This document shows, piece after piece, positions 45,657 to 56,200 of a stretch of 64,000 nt of DNA. This DNA comes from Branchiostoma floridae (taxonomy: Eukaryota > Chordata > Leptocardii > Amphioxiformes > Branchiostomatidae): positions 16,873,280 through 16,937,279 of the forward strand of contig NC_049994.1 of NCBI RefSeq assembly GCF_000003815.2, read 5' to 3'. Within the stretch, counting starts at the first letter, position 1, and the number at the start of each line of letters is the position of its first letter. Made by a program: the position numbers and the translations under genes. A model generated the notes under the pieces. It ran no database searches, was not told the origin of the DNA, and worked only from the letters and a program-made list of their open reading frames with translations.

Positions 45657-48600
45657 TCTGACATAATAGTCAAAACAAACGTCACTTGAAAAGCTGAAAT
45701 ACAACGCGGCCTGGCGGAGCGTGGATTTTTTTCGGTCTCACTTCCTTGTCGTCTAAAACCAGTGTGCAACAGGTGAATCGGGTTGGCGTTTTCAGCGTAG
45801 GGGTGTTCTGAAAACCTTTCGCGCATAAACGTAACACTTCTGTCGTCCTATATGCCGTTTTTGTCCCGTTTCGCTAAAAATAGAAGCCTGTCCGTGTGGG
45901 GCGCTCTACCAGTGACGTCACTACAAGGAAAGGTTTTGTGACGCGTGGCATTTTTGCACTAACGCTGTCTGTCCCCCCGGTAACTAACAAGGATGGTTTA
46001 TTCCATTCGTTCGTGAACCCTCACCGCGGCACGCCCCCTACTGACAGTGCCTGTTTAGAACACGGATGAAGATTAGTCGATCTCGCCCATTTTGTGGGAC
46101 CCCGACATTGTGTAAGCTGACCGCTGCATACTAACTGGCTAAAACAGGCTTCTTTCTCGATGCCTCCTTGCACTGGTATAAAACGTTTTCCTCGCATGAA
46201 ATCCGGAAAGCTATTCTGGTTTAAACCTGTTGTGCCTGGTGGTTGGCGACGTATGAATATCATCTAATATCTAAACAGCCTTGCATTGTTTTCACGTCTT
46301 CATCCGTTGGACAATATGTAACGTAGAATGTGTATGTCAACTACTTCCATTAGCTATGGCCTCCACCAGGCCATCTTACAGGGGTACGGGGATAGTAGAA
46401 TTCGGAAAAAAATAAGGAAAATTGGCCAGGGGAGTCAGCCGACGATGTAGTTGATGTTTTCCCTCCGGCCGGCCAACCCCTAGAAATTGTTCTCCCTATA
46501 ACAGCCAGCGTAGTCAGTCTGGTAGAGACGAACTTTCCCTATCTATTCATAGACTGACGTTGCTCTTTTTCTTTAGTCCCCCCAAAACCCACGTGAAAGT
46601 CTATTCACCCATGTACAATTGAGATAACGCAAGTCAACCCATTTATCCGCTGTGCCGCCATGTTACTATAGCACTAATCGTGTGCATCACGCTACATGAC
46701 TACAGTGTACGTGACTCCTGTCACTAGATGTACACCATGCGTGACTGTTAATTATTTACAACTGTCTTGTTAGCAACCATTAGTCAGCAAAATTACATTC
46801 TAATCTTGAAGTATTGCTGGCGGTTTACAGTACTCATTTTGAGCGTTCTATAAAGTGTGATAATTGTTGGTAAAAATGGAAAACGATATGCATATCACAA
46901 AAGTCCCAAGGGAAATAACTATACAATACATTTCTGCTCAATGAAGGTAAAAGGTCATTTACCATACACATTAATATTTTGGGACATCTATTTGCGTTGG
47001 TTTTGTAGGTTCTTTACATGTATACAATTGATAAACAAAGCCAGTTTTGTAGCATAAATGTTAGAATAGGCATTATAAAGAATGTCATTCTCAACACAAA
47101 ACAATTGTACATGACAAACGGCTAGTAAGAAAAATGGTGTCATATGACTCATACATATATGTCCTGTTCTTTGTGTTGGTATAGTAGTTTAAAAGATCAT
47201 CATTCATAATTTTACGCTAGCAAATAAACGTTCGAACTAAAATGTGCATCATTGTATAAACTGAATAAACGCCACGGTTTACGCTGAGCCCCTTCACTTT
47301 GGAATCCAGTAGTCTTTGTTGTTGAATGCCCTTGGTCTTTGTATGCCTGTACGGTAGCTTACGGGGAGGTATTTCAAAAATCCTGACTGCCATTGGGAAA
47401 AATCCAAATGAACCATAACTATGCTTTCAGGCATTATAATTGACTGTAGGTGTTGTGTTTTTATGTCAACACTCTCCGTAATGTATGATAACGTTATAAG
47501 TACGATTAATCATTGATAACTGTTATTGGACAAAGTACATTTTAGATATGGGTGAATGGTGATGCATTATGCTTGTATTGCAGTGTTTATAACATAGATA
47601 GACGTTCCCGTCCTAAATGTGCAGATAGTGATACCGTCATGTGTTTTACAGCATGTTTTCGCTTTCACTATCCAGTACAAATTTACATATATTGATGTCA
47701 TTGATGCCACGCCTTTCATACCATCCTATGCTTACAAGTAGCAGCGCTTCTAGCGTTTACCGGTATAAGTGCAGGCTATCAGATTCATACCGCGGCGGTC
47801 TATATGAAAGATTTTCAAACTTTATTATCAACACCACTGATGTTCCACACGGATAGGATAGCTTGTCATATGCGTAGTTATACCCTGTTTACAATGAAGA
47901 GCAAAAAAAGATCAAACATCTTTGCTGTCATGGCAGCTCGATAACCTTACGTGTAGTGAATGAGCATGCCATGAAGGAAATTTAGAATCACGAAGGACCA
48001 TTTTTTTTAAAAACCTACTTGATCGAGAATACCTTTTCACAGTCATACTGTGTGCTACTATACAGTTTTGTGGGATAAATAAACACATTTATGGAGGTAT
48101 CAAAAACAAGCGTTTCACTCCACGTTATGATTCCGGCTTATGATCGTTATCGTTATGATCGGGAAAAAATGTGTCTAGGTCTGGTCTACATTTGACGTCA
48201 CAACTAGGTCCGGCTCGGTTGACGCGTCGTCCTCACCATTTTTGCTAGCATGTGCCGGCTATACTGTGTTTTGTTTTCAACTTTGTTTGGGTCCACCATT
48301 AACGTTAGCTATTTACAAGCAGCTACTCTTCAATGCGTCCTTGTAATACATTAGAATAAAATCACATAAGATACAGGGTGACCACAAATACCTAACATGA
48401 ATACAGAAATAAAAGGAAATCTATTTTCATTCAATCACTGTCCCGTCCTGTCCTGTATTGAAACACTTCATTGACGCGACATACAGTAGATGACGCGTTT
48501 TTACTAGCATTTTTCGAGGGGTATGTACATAACATCATATTGATGATAAATTGAAAGTTCATCTGTGTTGGTAGAGATGAAGGGCGCCATCGACTGTCTG

Positions 48601-48674
48601 CAACTTATGATCCACTGCTCACGGAGTCACATGTGCTATCTACATAACGTGACGTCACTGAAGCAGTAGATTGT
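45657..48674. other. No gene recognised
   Basis: It contains the presumed promoter region of gene B. No CpG-rich core, TATA box or repeat pair that I can defend. Confidence 0.4.
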
Positions 48675-48679
48675 TGAAT

Positions 48680-48775
48680 CCTTGACAAAGACTGGAGTCG
48701 ATCAGTTGAAAATTTGGATAAGTCCATTCTTTTGTTGGAAATTACAGTTCAACTTGATCCAGAATCACTTTCATG
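48680..48775 (+). repeat. Dispersed repeat family D, copy 2
   Basis: TTGACAAAGACTGGAGTCGA, CAGTTGAAAATTTGG, TTGTTGGAAATTACAG, TTCAACTTGATCCAGAA match 21031-21110. It lies just 3' of the degenerate gene C copy. Confidence 0.6.
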
Positions 48776-48784
48776 GTATTTGAG

Positions 48785-48920
48785 GGTCCGTTATGTTCGC
48801 TTTCTCATGCTCCGCATCATTCGAGTTTATAGCTGCATCAGCTGCCGCGTCATCCTCAACAATCAGTGTGTTTTATCCCCATGTTCCGGTTGCATCGTTT
48901 TCGGTATTCTTTTCAGATTG
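48785..48920 (-). pseudogene. Frameshifted copy of gene C C-terminal coding part
   Basis: On the minus strand this stretch repeats 48985-49110: GGGGATAAA, CTGATTGTTGAGGA, GACGCGGC, AACTCGAA, GATGC, GAGCAT in the same order. One base is missing next to the ACAC that follows GGGGATAAA, which throws the frame into a stop. After the gap the original frame is still conserved (IVEDDAAADAAINSNDAEH). It is either a decayed tandem duplicate or an alternative 3' exon with an assembly error. Confidence 0.75.
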
Positions 48921-48972
48921 GTACGTACATAACATTGCATTCATGATATTTGAGCGCCAAGCTTATGCCAAG

Positions 48973-49296
48973 TTATTGGCCCGCTATCTTCCCGTTTCCA
49001 TGCTCAGCATCGTTCGAGTTCAAGGCTGGGTCAGCCGCCGCGTCGTCCTCAACAATCAGCGTGTTTTTATCCCCATTGTCCGGCTGGACCGTGTTCTTGC
49101 TCTTCTTCACCGCCCGCACCACAGCGATGACCCCTGCCAGTATCAGCAGGACGAAGATGAAGGACGCGCACACAATGGCGGCGATGGCTTCCCCTCCCAG
49201 CATGCCCTGCGCCGCGCTGTAGGACGATGTTGGTGCCGTTGTCATGACAACCGCTGACGTACTGATGTTGGGGGAAGTTGACGTTGTGTTCGCCAT
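48973..49296 (-). CDS. Gene C: 107-aa one-pass membrane protein
   Basis: An intact single-exon frame with a strong start context (ACCATGG). The N-terminus has no cleavable leader and is rich in Thr and Ser (MANTTSTSPNISTSAVV), with N-linked sites at NTT and NIS. The span is residues about 37-60 (AIAAIVCASFIFVLLILAGV), followed by a positive stop RAVKKSK. The tail is acidic (IVEDDAAADPALNSNDAE). Charge distribution predicts outside N-terminus (type III). A possible 3' splice site (TTCATATTCAG) sits 8 bases upstream of the ATG, so an upstream non-coding exon is likely. Function unknown. A broken copy of its C-terminus lies downstream. Confidence 0.65.
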   Translation of the reverse strand: MANTTSTSPNISTSAVVMTTAPTSSYSAAQGMLGGEAIAAIVCASFIFVLLILAGVIAVVRAVKKSKNTVQPDNGDKNTLIVEDDAAADPALNSNDAEHGNGKIAGQ

Positions 49297-49554
49297 GGTC
49301 TATGCTGAATATGAAACATTAGTATCAACGCATGTACCGAAAGGAAGAGTCAAGTAATGCGACATTACTCCCAACTAGAAGAAATGTATGAATGTACAAG
49401 AATGTATGAATCACATGTTAATCTTATTTTCTTTTAATAGCGGCACCGATATAAGTTGTCTTAACTTGAGTGGGTCGCTACTTGTCTGTTATTTTGCCTT
49501 TATGCGTTTGTTCAATAAAAATAAATAAAAAAAAACTAGAGTTCGGCGACCTCA

Positions 49555-50598
49555 TACCTCCATGAAAATTTAGAGCTTTCGTAAGTTTCATGCAATTGAC
49601 TAAGACATTAACATAATTTATGCATGTTGTTGTTCATCATTGAAAACGTACACATGTCACAATTGTAAAATTCCCATTATTAATCATAAAGCGGTTTTGC
49701 AATTTTACATAAATTATGCAAATAAGTTTCTCATTACCATATTTGGTATCTGCTTATATTCCACCTATCATAATTAACATGTGTTACATTTATTGAAGTC
49801 CAGTTATTGAAAACAATGGAATTATACAATTTCCTCATTAATTATGCAAATTAAGTCCTCACTTGCATACCATGTATATCATTATGAACATATCTGCCTA
49901 AGGTACCGGCATGCCTAATATGATGCCAATCCGTCAATCCTTTCTGCAGTTATCCTCTTTGGAATGTCTTGACAAAAACGCCCCTGCAGTTCCCAAATTA
50001 AATGTTAGGGAGCTGAAACTTGCCCCATTTTGTCATGACACTGAAAGCTATCTACCACCCAAATTTCAAGACCATATCACGTCCAAGACAAGAGTTACAT
50101 AGAAAAAACTGCTATAATTGAATGTTGTCATTAATTATGCAAATTTGCTCCTATTTTGCATAATTAGTATTTCATTTTGTACAACATTGTCCGAGGTACC
50201 TACATACCAAAAATCATGAAAATCCGCTGTTCCCTTCTTGAGTTATCCACTTCAGAAGTTTTTGACAAAAATGTCCCTGCTATCCCAAAACTAGACGCTA
50301 GGGGGCCCAAACTTACGTCATTTCTTCCTGAGCACAAGAGCTATCTAACACTCAAAAATCGTGACCATAGCATGTTCAGAACACCGAAATAGCAAACCCG
50401 GAAGTTGCGCTGCAGTACCAAGGGAAGCCGCTAGGGGGCCCAAAATCTAATCACTTCCAGCTTTCATCACACACTACCAACACACCAAGTATGAAACCAA
50501 TCCATCCAGCCGTTCTTGAGTTATCTTGTTGACAGACACACACACACACAAACGCAGGGTAAAATATAACCTCCATTCCATTACATTTCATGGAGGTA
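49555..50598. mobile_element. 1.04 kb repeat with TACCTCCATGAAA terminal repeats
   Basis: TACCTCCATGAAAATTT at the left and ATTTCATGGAGGTA at the right are inverted. Inside are repeated TTAATTATGCAAAT words and two related segments (near 49905-50040 and 50195-50340), each with GAGTTATCC or AGTTATCC, GACAAAAA-GYCCCTGC and CCCAAA-T-A. Near the right end lies TTGAGTTATCTTGTTGACAG followed by ACAC repeats. Non-coding. Confidence 0.75.
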
Positions 50599-53014
50599 AA
50601 TAGAAGAAATGAGTACAGACTAAACTTGTGATAGTAACCATCTAGTATCTGGCCGTTTTTGTGGTCCCTTTGTTTATTTTCTCACTAGCCTAAGCAACAA
50701 GAGTAGGACTTATATCTACAAATGAATAGATAAAATCCTGTCTATAGTTGTCACTTGTATATTCTGTACGTTTCCTTTAAATCACAACGGACTTGTTTGA
50801 ATGGATTTCTTATAAATGATTTGATAACTTAAAGCATCCGTATTTCACGGCGTTAGTAGTCTTCAAAATGACGTGCCAAGAGATGTGTCAATGCCTACGA
50901 TAATTTGGCTGAATCGTAGAGCTCCTTGAAGAAAGCACTGATACTTCAAACTATTTCACTACTGCTCTCTTACAGCCGAATGAAAATGCGCGTTTCCTCA
51001 TATACTATACGAGACTGAAACAAACGAAATACGTGTATCAACTTTCCATCATTTGACTAAGAGCTGTCTGGAGTCACCGTCACACGAAATAAGTGGCTAT
51101 CTATTGTGGGTTCCATTCAAACTTGTTATCGCATGTCCAGCCAAAAGGAAAACACGATTGTGTCAATGTTTTTGTCCGTTGCCTAGCAACTGTCAGGGTA
51201 ACGACAACCAATGGGGAAAGTATGTTAAACACGACCATTTGGAAAAAATGGCGTCATCATGGTTTTGAAACGTGTTCTATTATAGACAATTATGTCACAT
51301 CCCAACAGTGTGTTTGAGGTAATTTAGACAATTAAAAGATAAGATTTTAGGTAGGCATTGAAAGAGTGACATAGTTTCTTTTGTACAAAGAAGGAGATGC
51401 TATTCAGTGAAGGCATGAATAGAACCTCCTTGGTTTTTGATAAGGCGACTTTGGTAAACATCTGTTCTCCTCTTCACCACTTCTACTTTCAGTTTGTCAA
51501 CACTACAAATGATAGAATGTATGAATTATGTATTTCGTTTCATCGTTATGTATTTCTTTTGATTGAAGCAGGGTGCAGATGGGTTCTTATTGGATTGTTT
51601 TCTCGGCTTTGTCTCTTATCTATTGTCATGAGCAAGACGGGGCATGTGACTACAATCTAGCTTTTACACACATTTTAAACTGACTCCATCTAAACTATAT
51701 CACAAAAATCAAAATTAGAAATTGTAACTGTGTGCTCAATATCAGATAAAGTGAACTAAACTGGATCATGTAACGTTACGACGTAACGTAATCCTCAAGC
51801 AGGTCGTTAATGACAAAATAGTTACTGTTTCCGACTAGATCACAAGATTTGACCGCTAGGAACCTAAGTTGGACAAAGGACGTTTTTCTATATACTGTCC
51901 TTGATTGGATGTATGAACGGTCGTCAAAAAAGTGGGACAAATCAGAAAGATCACAATTCTTCTCATCTGACCTCTGCATTTAGAGAATACAGAACAAAAT
52001 ATCTTACCTCTGCGCCAAATCAGGGACGCTTTGTGAGAAGGACACTGACTATAAGACAGCCAGAGCACACGCCAGACCATTCACTTACTTTCGATGGTTA
52101 ATATCACATTAACTTCCCGATTCTAGAAAATGTTAACCCGGTTTTATGCAGTACCTTTCTCCGCACAACTCTATATCAATAGTGCGCCAGCGACAACAAC
52201 TGATAACGTATTCAATTATTCGCCTTTCTGAGTGCAGTCCTTATTATTCTAAATCTTTATTCATGCCCAGTGCCCGTATCGTGGAGACGAATACCGCGCT
52301 GTTTTTCTCCCCTTTAAGGGTTACACTTCATTTAAGATGTCGTCATTGTTCCCCCTTCAACAGCGACTGGAGTGCGTCTTTATCAAAACAAGGGTGCATT
52401 AGGGCCGATGGAGAGTGGAATGGAGAAACGACTCGCTAACTGTTGCGGTCAATGTACTTAGACTGCGGGGTTAGAAGGAAGTGTGGAGAAACAGATGTGC
52501 TGTACGGATCTTACGTATTGTCCCAGCATTTGAATCTGTATTCATGGATAGAATGACATACGTCCCCCAGAAACCACAATACAAGCTGGCTTTCACAGAA
52601 AATAACACAGAGATAACACACACCACGGAATAAGCAAAACAAAGTTATATTTCTTCTAGGGTATTTTTTTTAGAAACAATTAAGGAAAAATGTGCCTTGA
52701 TTCTTGCTAGATCAAAACCTACACAACAAAAAGTATGTGTCGGATAATTATTGGTATTTCGTTGCAGTACATGTTCTAGCCGACAGGGGAGCTAACTAAT
52801 TCAAGCGAAGGTAACCTCGACATCATACAATGTAGTTTTTGATGCATGAGTAAAATAATGGCATCTATCAACGACATATATCCATGACTTAGTTTTGCCC
52901 CTGTATGCCTCTTTCTAAATTTAGCTTATACTATTTCTGCTGTTGGACTAAAAAATGTGATAAAAGCAATGACGACGATGAAATGTTTCACATCCTGTTT
53001 TTCTCATTATGTTC
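50599..53014. other. No gene recognised
   Basis: Intergenic between gene C and the collagen 3' end. No clear AATAAA was found just past the collagen stop. Confidence 0.4.
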
Positions 53015-53245
53015 TCACTCGTCTAACACACAGACCCGACAGCGGCTGGCAGGTGCCGGTGCCGGTGTGGTGACCACCGTGTCGGCTGAGTCAGACGCTC
53101 GGTGCCAGGAGTCGCCCTGCCCCGCAGGCTGGCTGCAGGTGCCCGTGGTGCCGTCACACTGGATCACGGGAATGTCCAGGTACTTCCTCAGACAGGAGTC
53201 AGGGTCTCCGAGAAACGGGCCGTTTACTCCAGTATCCGCTGTCTT
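53015..53245 (-). CDS. Collagen exon 13: NC1 C-terminus
   Basis: [55 protein letters not shown] and stop. SCL and SRCRVC close the second C4 half as in type IV collagen. [13 protein letters not shown] stretch before the last cysteines is shorter and more Pro-rich than in type IV. Confidence 0.9.
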   Translation of the reverse strand, partial: KTADTGVNGPFLGDPDSCLRKYLDIPVIQCDGTTGTCSQPAGQGDSWHRASDSADTVVTTPAPAPASRCRVCVLDE

Positions 53246-56200
53246 CTGTTTGAAAATAAATAAAAGAGGATAAGTACTTTGATTACGTAGTTAGATGTTT
53301 CACATTTAAGTTTGTCGTTTTCACCCATATCTTTCTTTTCATTCTGTATACACTAACATAAAAAGCAGGGTGGCTAAGCTAACAATAATGTTGTGTCTCT
53401 AAGAATCTATCATCATCATCATCATTTTTCTTACGGTACTGAATACATGAAACTTACACAAAGTTCAGTTTACTCAGAATCTGAGTATTCTCTATCATAC
53501 ATTTTGTCATGGCTTTTACATTCATTAAGAAGTTTTAGACTCGATCATTCCCTGTACATGTAAGCGGCCTTGTCTCCTATTAGCATTAGCATTATCATTT
53601 TTATGTGTTTCTTTCGTGACGAACCTTCTTGAAGCTGTATCCGGTCCAGCCACTCCTATATCCGGTGGGGCAGTCGGGAACTTGGTCTCTCTGACTGTGG
53701 ATGGTGATGACCCGCGCATGCGCCTGGCACACGGTGCACCGACTGACGGCCGAGGCCATCACGTCATCGGTCACGTGTTTTGACGTAGGCAATGCCTCGC
53801 CTGACGTCAGCCACAGTGTCTTCTGGGTAGACTGTTCGGTACAGACTTTCCCGCCGCACACCGTGACAGGCGAGACGCTGAAGTAGGGCAGACAGGACCT
53901 AGCAGATCCTGGATAAAGGTGATAAGGTCATGATAAAACAGGTCAAACCCAAAGCGCGATAAGTAAGATAAAGTGTACTAATTTTTAGATCCAGATAGCG
54001 CTGGTTCGAGCCCCGTTGGTTTTAGGGCTACATTTGTATCTTCGGATGAGGACATAAAGCCGGGGGTCTCGTATATGGGGGCTTCAGGCCTGTGCACGTA
54101 AAGGAACTCAACGCGCTGTCGAAAGGAGTAGAGGTTAACCTGGTGCGCTTGCAATTGGCAAAAAATACATTTAGGTCTCGTATAGCGAAGCTGCATATTA
54201 ATAGTTGATTGTCCGCAATGCAAAGGCTACTCGGACAACATGATACAAAATGAACTTTGCATTCATGAAATGTTACGAACTTCAAGCTTGGCGTCAAGCC
54301 ACGTACACATGGTTAAATAAAGGTTGAATAAATAAATGTACGTAAACGTTCAACTAGCAATGTACGACAGTCGCCATGCGAGATTTATCGGAACTGCAGG
54401 TGTATCTCTTCATTACCGTCCATTCTCTACAAAGTAGCAAACTTGTTGCCTCTTAACGTACCGAGGTGATCCGGGTGGAAGTTGCTGCCCGTTAGCTCCA
54501 CCAGGCTGTAGCCGTTATACACTTCCGTCAGGCCACAGGGGCATTGTGGGATGTCCTTGGTCTGGCTGTGGATGACGGTCAAAATGGCGGAACTGTCGGC
54601 TGCCGGGTCATCTGGCACGTCTGCGCATGGGCGTCAAAAGAGGTAAGCTTTCTGTATAATTTCCATACGTCTAACGTTACTTATGATAACTTAGTAAACT
54701 ATACTCACTCCCAACAATCGACAGGCCCTATTTAGGATCTAGCCTGACCCAAGGAGCTTTTATCAGATAAAAGCTCCTTGCCTGACCCTTTCAACTACAC
54801 CTGATTTTTCAGTAGGGGTTTATATGTCTGTGTGGGGGGAGGGGGTTGTGGTGGAGGTAATGGGCAGAAACTCAGATGATGCTGATAACATTACCATTTT
54901 AATATTTAATGAGTATTCAACGTCAAACATGTGTACATGCACTGAAATATTGCAATCTAAGCTGTAGTAGTGACATAAATGCTTAAGTGCATATGATAAT
55001 TGTCATCGCAGATGTATACAGGCTTTTCATTGACGTCATACTACGTGTAATTATAATTTGAATCCTCCGACGACCATGTTGGCGGGTAATTGAACTAAGC
55101 AGTAGCATCCTTGTGTGTTTTACAGACGTACGCTGTAATCCAACATGGCGCATATGACGTCAAATGAAAAGCCTGTATGCAAGCTGTACTGACCAGGGCT
55201 CCCAGCGTGGTCGTCACTTTGTGAAGTGTTCTTGGACTTTCCGACGGACGGATAGGGCAGGAAAATGATGATCTTTCCCGGGGAACCGGCAGGACCTAAA
55301 GAACCGAAGATGAAGCACTGTGTCATTGACGATGAAATAAATACGTTACGCAAGATGCATTGCATTGCGCTAATCGAGACGACCGATATGGTCTGTACGA
55401 GTCATTTAAAAAATTACAAATATCAACGAAAAAGGAAACAACGACAACTAATAGAAATAACAGCTAAACGACCAAAATAGATACACTGTAAATGTTAACT
55501 GATAAGTCACCTGTGTCCCCCTTTGGTCCAGGAATTCCGGGCAGGCCGTACGGCCCTTGTATTCCCGGAGGTCCGACTGGGCCTTGACATGGAAACATAG
55601 CGTTAGAATACCGTACTGAATCAGCATGTGATTAAACAATAGCATAACCATGCTTTGAATTTTCTACAAAATGTAAGTTCACCCTAACGTAATATCATCT
55701 GGAATTATTTCATTCACTTTCTTGAAAGTGACGTAATCTCCATCTCAAGTTTTACGGATTTAAACTATTTAAAATAATGAGAAAAACCCAAAATGCTTTA
55801 TTTAAGCAAAACTGTCAGGATATGGAAAGTATCAAGACAAGCTTTTGCAATGTATGATGGTAAGACAAGTTGTTGATTCCTACCAGCTGGCCCAATCATT
55901 CCCGTCTCTCCCCGGTCTCCTTTCTCTCCTCTCGGGCCAGTCGGTCCTACTGTGCAGTTTCCTGGGGGACCTATGGGGCCCTGGATTCCTTGAAACCAAC
56001 AAATTCAGAAGAAATTATATTTTTATATTTTAATTACATCAGATTTAAAAATATTACAGATTTTTAAAAACATCACACTTTGTTAATTCTTCCATTCATT
56101 CGTTCTTTCGTCGTACCTGGTACCCCTTTCTCTCCGGGTTCTCCCTGCAAGCCAGGCTTTCCGGGTGGGCCTACAAGAGAGTGAAAAGTTAGCGAAGACG

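Noticed and set aside
52905-53273. Plus-strand frame opposite collagen exon 13
   Set aside because: The minus strand encodes the NC1 C-terminus in phase with exon 12, so this is its antisense.
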